Below are positions 12,431 through 22,451 of a stretch of 22,792 nucleotides of DNA, one piece after another. The position numbers were made by a program, and so were the translations under genes. The number at the start of each line of letters is the position of its first letter. Position 1 is the first letter of the stretch. Origin of the DNA: Hyphochytrium catenoides (Eukaryota > Sar > Hyphochytriomycetes > Hyphochytriales > Hyphochytriaceae); contig FLMG01003070.1 of NCBI GenBank assembly GCA_900088475.1, positions 1-22,792 of the forward strand. Reading direction: 5' to 3'. Below the pieces are notes generated by a model. That model saw nothing but the letters and a program-made list of their open reading frames with translations. It was not told the origin of the DNA and ran no database searches.

Positions 12431-12973
12431 GACAGACTTGAAGCTCAAGCTTGTGTACCCGCGTTGAGATACTAAGGGCTGTGGCCAAGACAGAGAAAAG
12501 TGATACATTGAAAGCTAGCTTTCGAACGAACTATGATCACTTTTGTACGAGCTGTAATAAGTGTATGCAAGGCAACTGTGAGGCCTTTTATAATGAATGA
12601 GACCACAGAAAAGTCGTTACAGTTTGATGGGCAGTAACTAACCATCAACACCAAATGATGATTTCCAATGATGAGTTCTGCTTCCTTTATAATGCTGTTA
12701 TTATCGTTGCTGTTGTAGAGTTCATAGGAAGCAGGAGGATATTTGGGACGTGCCCGCGCTTTGATGGTGATGACGGTTCGCTTGCCTGCATTCTCTATTT
12801 TTTAGTCTACCATTTCTCCTTGGCCCCACCGCCGCATGTGACTGTCTTCCAGGCAGCTACAGGCCTAGCTATGTGGGAATAGACTCCGAGGTTAGGTGGA
12901 CAGCCCTGGAAGGAAGACACATTCAGACAAATTATCCAGCCGCTCTCAGAACTCAAAGCGGGTGTCAAATGCA
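12431..12973. other. Intergenic: PI 4-kinase 3' end to kinesin promoter
   Basis: This stretch holds the 3' UTR of the PI 4-kinase and the upstream region of the kinesin, which has the same orientation. The open frame at 12655-12882 has no domain and no splice-consistent link to the kinesin. No canonical AATAAA was seen near the PI 4-kinase stop. An extra 5' kinesin exon here cannot be excluded. Confidence 0.4.
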
Positions 12974-15900
12974 ATGAACTGCTCGAGTTCTTTGGCGCGG
13001 TTAGCCTTTGGGGAAGACCCAGAATACGTAGAAGCTGAAGGCGAGGTTTCTCCCACGACAACAACCTATAGCTATACCAATGACGGACCAGGCCAGTCGC
13101 GCACGCCATATTATCCCATGTCACCGACAGGGTACACAGCTTTAGATCCAACCATCTTTGAACAGGGTGTCCGAGAGCATGCCAAGTATCTCGGAATCGA
13201 TCCGGATCAGGTGTGTCTTACCCTGATGTTAATATTTCGCGCACTACGAACTAAGGTTGAAACAGGACCGGGATTATCTATGGATTGCGAAAGAATCTCT
13301 GATTGCTCCACTTCCATCCGGGTGGGTCCAAGTTCAGACAACGGAAGGCAATACTTACTATTATAACGAGCATACACAAGAAAGCAGCTGGGAACATCCG
13401 CGGGACAAAGAGTTTATAGGTTGGGCACGCTTCAGCCTGTCGTCACATCTAGCATCCCTTCCTCACGTGCCTTTTAGCTCTATTTCAGCAAGAAAAATCT
13501 CGCGCTCAGTGGCACTGGACTAATCATGGCGCATATGCTTGGAGTGAAAATCATGGAATCGTTGATGCTCCTGAGGACAATATGGTACGGCCTCCAGAGT
13601 GGACCTCGTCGGATGCTGCAAACTACAACTCCAGTGAAATCACCTCTGCCTTGTCATATGGAGGTGCTGGCTACGATGATCAAGGGTTGCTTTCTGCCCG
13701 AACCACCTTCACATCTATCTCATCTCCACTGCTTGATGAGAAGGCAACCTCTGCCCACTCTTCCGTTTCCCTAATAGAAGGTTGTGTTAATGGAAGCCAA
13801 GACGATATGAAAGTCCTTGTTTATACTGCAGAAGCTGAGAGTCAGACTGGAAAGCAGAGTAGTCCTCCTAAGATGAGGGCAAATCTGGATATTAAAGGCG
13901 AAGAGATGCAAAGGGAATTGGAGGTGGAGGTTATTGAGCTCCGCAAGACAAAGCGGAGCCTGTTGCGGGAGATAGAGGAGCTTGACGGGGAACTTGAGAC
14001 AGTGAAGAAGGTAGGAAGTGAGCCTAAGTTACATTTTCAGGGCGAGGCTAAAGACTCATATGTAGAACTGTTCTAAGCTTGAGAAGGCATTGACAAAGGA
14101 GAAACAAGCTAGTGGGATACAGCATTCTACTGGCTTGCTAGAGCTACAGCGAAGGTGTGAAGAGCTTTGTAAGAAACTGACAACTGAAGAAATTGCCAAG
14201 GATGCACTAGCTACTGAATGCACAGATCTCCGACAGAAGCTTGAACGGGCCGAGGATCAATTAAATCAGGTACGTTCCTCCGATGACCATGAGTCGACAG
14301 CCCTTTGAGAGTAGTTTCCACAGCTCAGGGAGTACCAAGACCAAACACAGATTCTCCGGGTTCAGCTTCGAAAGGCTGAGAAGGAGTTATCTGTACTTGA
14401 GGGAGAGAAGCTTCAGCACCAAACAGTACGAGAGGACCTTAAAGCGGTACGTGACATTGACGTTGCTACGCCTCTACCTGACATACAGCAAGGGCAAGTT
14501 CTAAGTTCGTGAGCTCCAGCTGCAAATTCTTCTAAGTGAGACCAAGACCAGTCTCACGGAACACCAGGAGCAATTAGCAGTAGCCCGGAAGGAGAACGAT
14601 ATCCTTAGACGAAAACTCCAAGCTAGTACAGCCTCTAGTTCGGAAGCCCATGAGGGCATAAAGAAGCTACGGGATGAGGCTGACGCTGAGTTGCATCAGC
14701 TGCGTCAGCGGCTCACGGAGACCATAAAAGAGAAGGATGCACTCCGAAGTGCACTCCGACAGATGGAACTAAGCCAGGATGATCTGAAAGCCACTCACGA
14801 TAGTGAAGTCAAAGAACGGCGGAGAGAGTTTGAGACTCTTGCTGAGGACCTTCGGGACCAGATTAAGCGCAAGGATTTGCTGCTGAAGGAACTACTGGAG
14901 AACAATAATGATATCAACGTTCATAAGCAGAGACTTGAGCAAGAGATGCAGAAGTTACGTAATCAGGTCTCTCGCAATATCACTGCAGCCTCGATAACCC
15001 ATTTTAGTTATTCCATCCTAACCACCCTTTGGATCAGGTGGCAGACCTTCCTTTGGCTTTATTATCTGCTAGGGCAGAGGAGCGGCAAAATGTTAGGAAG
15101 GAGTTCGAGTCTAGCTTGGCAGGAGCAGAAGACAAACAGAGAGGTAGGCTTTCAATTGTCGACTTGCTTAACGGACCCTGAGAGCTTCATCCAGAACTAG
15201 CCGCACTGCTCAAAGAAGAGGCTGAGAAACGGAAGGTCTTGCACAATCGACTTGTAGAACTCCAAGGGAACATTAGAGTTTTCTGCAGAGTGCGTCCCGT
15301 GCAGCAGACTGAGCTTCAGAGCACAAGCGCAGCCGTCGAGGTTGTGACCTTCTCGGAGTATGACGACCAGGTCAGTAGAGGTTTTTAGAGGAATCGTGTG
15401 CCCATTAGACTGATGCCAGTCCTTGTCGCAGAGCCTATCAATGAAGCCCTTGCAAGGAAGTAAGGGCCGACAGAGCTATACCTTTGACTTCGACAAGGTA
15501 TTTCAGCCCACCGCTACGCAGGTACGGGGTTTTCGATAACAGACATAGGAAGCTAGACAGTCGATTGATGATGCCAATGAGCTGTTGCGCTGACGATACT
15601 ATGTGACAGACACAAGTCTTCGATGAGACCAAACCCTTAGTCGTATCAGCTCTGGATGGCTATAATGTTTGCATATTCGCCTATGGCCAAACGGGTTCAG
15701 GGAAGACCCACACCAGTGAGTAATGCAGCAATCTGGTACCAACAAGCCTCGACCTGTAGCAGAGACTAACAGGGCATCTTGCACTTTACAAAAATTAGTG
15801 AGCGGCTCCGACATGGACCCTGGGGTCAATATTCGGGCGCTGAAGCTGCTCTTTACAGAACGAGACCAAAGGACCAAGGCGGAACGAGCAGATTACCGTT

Positions 15901-17143
15901 TGCTGCTTAGCATGCTTGAAGTATACAATGAGACCGTGTTTGATTTACTTCAGGAGACCAAACAAGAGGTGAGACGTCAGTGTGAAGGGATATCAAAGGA
16001 GTTCTTCATCATCATGCAAACTGAATTGTGCCATACGACAGGTGGATATTCGAGTGGATAAGGGACAGCCATTCGTAGAGGGCCTAACAGAAGTGGAAGT
16101 GTCTGCAGAGGACGAGGTCACTAAGCTCGTCAAGCTTGGGCTTTCCCACCGAGCTGTCGGCTCCCATAATGCGAACGAGCACAGGTACGACATCTAAAAT
16201 AGAGTCACTTGGTACGAAGAGACTGACTCCGTCTATCTGGACCTCTCCGGGCTTAACAGTAGCAGAAGCCATTTGGTGTTGACTGTGAAAATTGAGAGCA
16301 GAGTCAAGGATAGTGGAAAGGCAATTGTCGGAAAGCTCCATCTCATTGATCTAGCTGGTAATTATAAGCCCGCTGCTCTGCTCATCGGAAGCCACAAGGC
16401 CCTAAACCCCATGCCCTTCCCAGGCAGCGAAAGAGTGTCTAAGACTGACGCCAGTGGCCAGAGGTTGAAGGAAGCTCAGAACATTAACCGGTCCCTCTCT
16501 GCACTAGGCGACGTGATACATGCGTTAGGCTCAGGTGCAGCTTTGAACCCTCCCCCGTGTGGGTTGTCGTGTAGTCTCACACTGACTGCATGCTGTGTGA
16601 TCAGGGTCCAAGCACATTCCCTTCCGAAACTCTAAGCTAACATTCTTGCTGCAAGACTCCTTGGGAGGGAACTCAAAGGTAGAGGAATACAAGCGACATT
16701 TAAGAGTTAAGGCTCAAAACTTGCCATGATGATCCAGGTCCTCATGTTCGCCAACATATCTCCAGTTCAATGGAACGCCAGCGAGTCTCTATGCACGCTG
16801 AATTTTGCGCAGAGGTGTCGAAGCGTTGCCCTCGGACAAGCGAAAATAAATGACTGTTCAATAGAAGCACCTCCAAGCCAGGAGCAGAATGAGGTCGAAA
16901 GTGAAGGTAGGAAAGTCTCTTATGCAATGCGGGTTACCATTGCCACTGAACATGGTCTACTTCTTCTCAGACCGAGCCGTACTTTCGTCTCCAGAGTCCA
17001 CAAAAGCAAGCTCCTCCGTCAAGGAGCCACCCTCAAGAGGTGGAGGGTCAAGGCCTCCTGCACCTCGAAGCCCGCAGAAACCAAGACAGAACGTCCATTC
17101 CAGCCCTGGAAGGCAGCTTCTTGCTGCAGGAAGTCGCCGATAG
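12974..17143 (+). CDS. Kinesin with N-terminal WW domain and C-terminal motor (kinesin-14-like)
   Basis: A microtubule motor. Seventeen exons joined by GT-AG introns keep a single frame of 3144 bases (1047 residues). After about 75 unique residues comes KYLGIDPD, then [16 protein letters not shown] and a WW domain (about 97-130: [20 protein letters not shown]), arranged like the N-terminus of the centriolar protein CEP164. A tryptophan-rich stretch follows ([18 protein letters not shown]), then a low-complexity Ser/Thr region, a long coiled coil (about 300-610), the neck [18 protein letters not shown] and the motor. Motor motifs are the P-loop [12 protein letters not shown], switch I NANEHSSRSH, switch [17 protein letters not shown], and [17 protein letters not shown] motor placed after the coiled coil with a [11 protein letters not shown] neck is the kinesin-14 pattern, usually minus-end directed. 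The tail after the motor is basic and proline-rich, with Ser-Pro-x-Lys/Arg sites (RSPQK, SSPGR). The intron at 13213-13255 is only 43 bases and its donor is atypical. An alternative in-frame start is the ATG at 13118. Confidence 0.92.
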
Positions 17144-17932
17144 CAGCAGTACAGCTGAACTATCTCAATAATTTATGGTCTCATTAGCTGTCTCTACATA
17201 AGTCTTTTAGTCTTTTGGACAATGCACCCGTATGTAACAAGGTCCCTGCCCTCTCTGTAGATAGCAACTCGAGCCCATGGCAGCATCTTGGCTGATGGCA
17301 GCTCTATCTCGAGAGTTCCTTGCGCATCTTTCTATGACTTTATTATACAGCCTGGTCCCATCGTTAGAAGCGCCACCGACGAGGGCCAAGCAGATGACTG
17401 CTCGTAACAGAAGAACAAAGCGGCAACTTTTGGCGGGAACTTGGCGGGAATTTGTGGACGGCTTTCGTACATATCAGGAAGGTGTTCTGCTGAAATCGCC
17501 AGATTCTGAACCTTGTACATGATGATGTAGAATACTAGAACAACCGAACCTTTCCCCAAGATCCTTTGAAAACACAGGATCAGTTTGCCGTCCCAACCTG
17601 CCAAGTGCCAAGATGATGTGGAGATAGCCTCCTCCTGGATGAATGAATGCCAACGAAGGAAGCACGGACATTCATCAACATCAAGTTGATCAGACCTCAA
17701 ACAACATCTCAGCGTCTCAAGCAGATTAAAGTTAGAGGTGGTCGGCCCATCCCTGCCCGATCTTCAAGAAGGACTTTCTTCCGGAGCTAAAGATCAGTGA
17801 CGCCCTAGGGATATAGAGTCGGGGATCCCTCAACACAACTGAGCAGATGGAAACGTCAGGTCAAAAACTTCTTCGAGGCATATTACAAACCAAGGCCTAA
17901 AACTAATCCTGGTACTTGCAGTGCTGCAGCGT
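17144..17932. other. Intergenic: kinesin 3' end to NASP promoter
   Basis: These 789 bases lie between two genes of the same orientation. Short frames on both strands have no domain. The left part should carry the kinesin 3' UTR (only an AATAAT-like variant near 17164). The main structure is the tandem E2F-like pair at 17428-17450, listed separately. A short non-coding or coding 5' exon of NASP may also lie here, since the annotated start falls very near TPR 1. Confidence 0.4.
17428..17450 (+). promoter_or_regulatory. Tandem E2F-like binding sites upstream of NASP
   Basis: Two nearly identical elements sit head to tail: TTTTGGCGGGAA at 17428-17439 and CTTGGCGGGAA at 17440-17450. The shared core TTGGCGGGAA repeats with an 11-base period, about one helical turn. 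TTTSGCGCS/TTTGGCGGGAA-like sequences are the classic sites of E2F/DP factors, which switch on S-phase genes. The pair lies about 490 bases before the start codon of a histone chaperone, a fitting S-phase target. Function is inferred from the motif and its location only. Confidence 0.5.
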
Positions 17933-19669
17933 ATGAAAAGCGACCCTCGGTATAAAAGAGGGCGTGACCTATCAAAGAGTAAGCGCTTGGATGAAGCAGT
18001 AGACTACTGGGGCAACTTGTTGGAAGTCATGTAAGTTAAGACGACACCTTCTCTCAGATGAACTAGCGCTAACCACTGCTTTGTCATTAGTATTGAGCAA
18101 CATGATGCCGAAAGCCTTGAGGCGGCCCCGTTTTATGTGGAGTATGGCAATGCACTGCTTGCAAAGGCGGAGGTACCACTCACACCAAAAGGGCTCCCAG
18201 CAAAGTTGAACACTAAAAATCACTCCAGGCATCAGCAGACCTCTTTGGTGACGCTGTCGCAAAGGTCGAGTCCAAAGAAGATGTTAATCAGAATAAAGGT
18301 GAGCTAAGTTACACGTTGTGCACACCATTGACTGTCTAAGGCTAGATTTGAAGAGAACCTTGGGGCAGTGGCTGGTTCTAAAGAAGCACTTGCGGAGGAC
18401 ACAGTCGAGAAGGGAGACGAGGGCACAGAGGAGAACGGCACTGATGCCAAGAATCCTACTGGATCTTCTGCTCAGGACGATCTAGAGCTCGCCTGGGAGA
18501 TGTTGGAAGTGGCTAGAGTTATCCTATGCCGCTACGCTGGCCCTGTAAGTTCCTCACATGTGTATACACTTGCACCACACAAACTGCTAAGTCTTTACCT
18601 CAAAGGATGTGGATGAGGAGCTCACTTTTGTTTATCTTCGCCTGGGAGACCTGAGCATGGAAGGAGGTAAGTGAGCGTTGACCCTCTGTTAGGAAGCATT
18701 TCATACAATTTATGCCGCATCTTCATAGAGTTTATGCCGTTTCATTGTTGCCTCCTTTTTAAGGGAACTTCGGAGCTGCTATTGAGGACTATAAAAAGTG
18801 CCTCGCGATCCGTGAAACCGCTAGGGAAAAGAACCATCGTGCCATCGCTGACGTTCACTGCTCGATTGGAACGGCATACTTGTATCAAGAACCAACCGAG
18901 GAAAAGCCAGATCACAAGCTGGAGGCTCTGAAGCATTACAGACAGGCTGAACTCGAAATGGCAAAGGTTATTAAGGAGCTGGCAGAAAGGCGTGGTCTGA
19001 GCGCCCTCATCATACAAAAGACTAGATGTAAGCGACATTCTGACTTAAGACACTTCGTTGGTGGTGATAGCGCGAATTGTGTGGCATTAGTGCGGTGGGT
19101 GCACGAGACTGTTCATGCTAATGGAGCATTGTCTAGCATCTGGCCCTTCCAAGAACGGCAAGCAGAAAGCAGATCCTATGAAGAGAGTGGACCAAGAAAA
19201 TGCTGATAGTGATGACTTCTCGCGTCTCCTGATGGAAGTTTCGAAGGTATCGAACTCCCAAATTTAGAACAGACCGTCTGGAAGCCAAGCTAAATGCGTT
19301 ACTTTTTTACAGCCGGCTGCGTCTGCAGAGAATGCCGATGTCATCGATCTCATTAGCATCCACACTGAGCTGAGAGAAAAGGTTCAAGACGTTCTTAGTA
19401 ACTGGCGGGAAGAAAGCACATCAGCAGGGACCACGTCAATTGGCTTTGGACAGAGCAGTTCCACCGCCAATCCCTTTCAGGAAAAGCCTATCAGCACCAA
19501 TGGCTCTCAAGCGTCTGCATCGGCCAGTTCTAGCATCAACCATGTCAACATGGTTCAGATCAAGAAGAAGTCAGGTCCACTGGGTAACCCTGTGCAGGTG
19601 CAAGAGGCTGGGCTAAAGCGGAAGGCCGAGGTCGCTTCAAATGACGTCGTAAAGAGCCAAAAACTGTAG
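17933..19669 (+). CDS. NASP: NASP/Sim3/Hif1-type histone chaperone (SHNi-TPR)
   Basis: This family binds histone H3 and H3-H4, protects the soluble histone pool and, in fission yeast, helps load CENP-A. Eight exons (17933-18030, 18091-18172, 18229-18298, 18354-18544, 18606-18666, 18764-19027, 19137-19246, 19313-19669) give 1233 bases, 410 residues. TPR 1 is RDLSKSKRLDEAVDYWGNLL. TPR 2 (FYVEYGNALLAKAE) is interrupted by an acidic insert (EALAEDTVEKGDEGTEENG) before AWEMLEVARVIL, the hallmark interrupted TPR of the family. Next come VYLRLGDLSMEGGNFGAAI, ADVHCSIGTAYLYQE and ALKHYRQAELEMAKVIKEL. The C-terminus has basic patches fit for nuclear import (SKNGKQKADPMKR; QIKKKSG; LKRKAE). The ATG at 17933 sits about eight residues before TPR 1, so a short upstream exon is possible. 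It is convergent with the receptor gene. Confidence 0.87.
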
Positions 19670-19679
19670 TTTATTTATT
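19670..19679 (-). terminator. Doubled poly(A) signal of the receptor gene, abutting the NASP stop
   Basis: On the minus strand this reads as two overlapping AATAAA hexamers, 33-42 bases past the receptor stop codon and immediately next to the NASP stop codon. Cleavage 10-30 bases further on would place the receptor mRNA 3' end inside the last NASP exon, in antisense. Confidence 0.5.
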
Positions 19680-19711
19680 GGTCTGGCTACATTGTTATCT
19701 GGTCGTTGACA

Positions 19712-21690
19712 TTATCCTTCCATGGGGTCGTCATTAATGCCGACTTTAGCATTTCTTTGCACTTCGTGACCAGCCGCAGCGGTGCCGGCTGATAGAATTT
19801 GGTCGTTCTCACTGCTATAATCAAGCTCTTTCGTGGCTGGATCTGCTGAAGTATGGCCAAGAGGTACGTTAGCCTTCGGTGGCAGTAACACCGGCTGAGC
19901 CGTCGAACCAGGAGAGGAAGAGTCCTTGCTGGCTGATCGTGCCGCTGCTGCAACGCTGGGTGCTAACTCTGTCTTCATTCTATCATCAAATCCTGGCTGA
20001 GAAGCTGTACTCGATGACTTGCGCTTTTCATTGCCCTCTGGAATGACGCGCTTCGTAGCCGCCTCTAGGCGGTTACTGTTGTGAGTTTCGTCGTGACTGC
20101 TATGACGCTTCCGAGACGCCGGTTGCTTATTGCTCAGTTCTGCAGTCCGACCGTTGGATTGTGCACTCTCAGCTGCGTAGCCTCTACTTGTCTCGTCGTC
20201 GAAGGCCGTCACACTGGCTGTCGCTTTAGACCTCTTGGGCAACGCCGTCACTGTCCGACAGTAGTCCACGATAACCAGACGAAACATTGAAAGTGTCAGT
20301 TGGCCACATAGGAGGGCCAGGAACGGTATGACGCTAGCTTCACTAACGGTTTCCGTCGCAAGAAAGACAATGTAGCAGAAGATGTATGGGATATGGGTAT
20401 AGCAAATCTTCTTGCTATACCCGTCTATACGGATACGCGCAGCCTGCCATGATGTCTGAGACGAACCAGAGACAGCACTAATAGCACTTGCTGATACAAC
20501 GGATGAAGGAGCGACTCCCACGCGCTTGCTTGTTCTGACTTTCGCTTCTCCTCCTTTGTTGTTGTCAGCTTCTCGCAATATCTCGATTAACCTCCTGCCG
20601 GCGAAGAAGACGCTGGCTGACAAGCCACCCATTGTGAATATAATGATAATTCCTGCTATAAGTCTTTGTCCTTGGGTGATGTTGGAGTTTGGATGTCCGA
20701 GAGATGAGGAGAAGAGGCAGCGGATTTGAAAGGAAAACATGGTGAGCACGTCAAGCTCGTCTCTATAGGAGAGAAGAAGCAGAGACAATTGTAAGGGAGC
20801 GGCGGGTCGCATACCTGTGAGTTCAGTCACCGCATAGGTGATACAAAATACTACCGCGACGGCATACATCAAGAATTTGCTCTTATCCAGCCTCTCGCGG
20901 TTGAGCTTCGCCATTGCCCTACTGGAGGCCGCGATGTGGACCCATGCCAGGACGATGGTAAGGTCAGCGAAGATCATGCTGAACCCATGGAGGGTCATCA
21001 CTATTGGGCGTACTGGGAATAAAATGGAAGTCAGGCGAGAGAGGCTGGAGAGCGGAGACAATGAAGGATTGGTCACTTACCGCTGTCAGTCCAGAAGAAG
21101 GACTTATCAATTCCTACCGCAGCTAGAAAGAATATAAAGTTACCCAAGACGCCGAGTAAACTTCCCACGAGGTTCACTATAAGGAGTTTGTCTCTGTCAC
21201 TGTAGACAAATGTCCCTTCCTTAACAGAGCTGACTAGAATAAGGACGTTGGTGGTGCATAGAGAGAACATCAGAGCCACTGATATTAGAGCGGCAATGAT
21301 GCCGATCCAAGTGGCCTAATAATGTCGAAGATACGAACAAGGTTGCCACTCTTGTTAGAAAAAAGATCATAATGATGTGACCACATAGATCTCTTTTCCT
21401 ACCGTGGTTCTCTCGTCGCAGCTTGAACCCTCATAGCCAAAGAAGGCCGAGCACTGACAGGTGTTCTTCCGCGTCTCGACTGCTTCCTGGTTAATCAATG
21501 CTGACTCATAGCAGCTAAAGTACGCTGGGCAGTCAAAACTTGTAGTACAACTCGTGGGAACTGACCGCGGGCGATCGGCCTGCACCCCCCGAAGAAAGCT
21601 TGGGTTCTGGCTCTGAACAACTAGCACCCCGAGAAGCACTTGCCAGCCATAATTCCCTCGTATATGCTCGCGACGTCTACGTCCTAACAT
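19712..21690 (-). CDS. Seven-transmembrane receptor with N-terminal EGF-like module
   Basis: A probable G-protein-coupled-receptor-like membrane protein. Four exons (21690-21403, 21315-21081, 21012-20815, 20760-19712) give 589 residues. Residues 1-38 carry a basic head and hydrophobic stretch WQVLLGVLVV, likely a signal peptide. A six-cysteine EGF-like module spans about 48-92 (C-x5-C-x5-C, a long loop, then CQC and FGYEGSSC). Seven hydrophobic helices follow: about 99-127, 141-166, 180-204, 220-240, 273-296, 358-378 and 383-405, including GIIAALISVALMFSL, NLVGSLLGVLGNFIFFLA and PFLALLCGQLTLSMF. Loop 3 (297-355) is long and Ser-rich. The cytosolic tail of about 180 residues is rich in Ser, Thr, Lys and Arg, typical for kinase or arrestin control. 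I cannot assign a receptor class; cAMP-receptor-like or adhesion-like families are guesses. The last intron (20761-20814) is 54 bases and stop-free, so an 18-residue-longer form is possible. Confidence 0.78.
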
Positions 21691-22451
21691 TCTTAGATGT
21701 GGCCTGGAAGAGCTGAATAAGACCTAACAACCTCTCGCCAGTCCAAGCAAGAATCTCGTCAAACCCGAATTGTTATTCTAGTTGGCGAGGAAGTAAGAGC
21801 TAATTGATGAAGGTAACTGAGCTACTAAGCGCCAGGATGACTATCGATAGAACAATGACCTTCCATGGGATCAAGTATCCCTTCTGGGTTGCCCAAAGAA
21901 GGCGTCAGACAAGAGTCGAGAGAAGTGCGGGCTCCGTCATGATGAAGAATGAGAAGATCGAAGCTTTTCGCGTACTCGTGAAAGTGAACGGAAGAAAGAT
22001 TGAACTGTAATAGAATAGCCAACGAAGCCAAAGAAGGTGAGCAGCAGAGAGGGAAGACAAACTATATCGACCAACCGCAGCGTGACCCTTTCCACTACGC
22101 AAAAAAACAAGTGGTGACGAGACTGCACCTCAATCATGATAGCAAAGCGCCATCTTCTTCCGTTCTTGGCTTTCCGCGTGTCTCTATGTACTACAGTGTA
22201 TTTTTAATGTCACTCTGCCTCTTCTCGCTAGCAGAAGCAGCATCTGCAAAGCAAACCAAGTCTTGCCTCATCTCTCTCTTATGATCACTCTACTTTCTGT
22301 CGTTTGCTGCACAACATCACTACTCAAGCATGGGTAGCATTGCGGTTTCTTACACCTGCCACACCAGCCAGCCCTTCTCACCCGCACTAAGCTATCACCA
22401 CCACATCATTTTCACTCCTCTCGCCCATAATGTCTGTTGTCTCGAACGCTG
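21691..22451. promoter_or_regulatory. Upstream region of the receptor and of the right-edge gene
   Basis: If the right-edge gene is real, this is a 761-base divergent promoter region. It holds several short frames with hydrophobic stretches on both strands (for example MYYSVFLMSLCLFSLAEA on the plus strand near 22187 and KVIVLSIVILALSSSV on the minus strand near 21830), but none extends into a recognisable protein. The part from about 22350 is pyrimidine-rich on the plus strand, as in many promoter and 5' UTR regions. Confidence 0.3.

Noticed and set aside
12991-12998. TTTGGCGC E2F-like core near the kinesin start
   Set aside because: A perfect short match, but it is single and falls within the first coding exon under my model. 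It would gain weight only if the real start were the ATG at 13118.
21800-21940. Minus-strand frame MTEPALLSTLV-stop-RLLWATQKG with a hydrophobic end, suggesting stop readthrough or a tiny membrane protein
   Set aside because: It needs an in-frame TGA to be read or a 29-base intron, shorter than any other intron here. A chance hydrophobic frame is simpler.
22187-22284. 32-codon plus-strand frame with a signal-peptide-like start (MYYSVFLMSLCLFSLAEA)
   Set aside because: No convincing donor site or mature protein follows. Probably chance in T/C-rich DNA.
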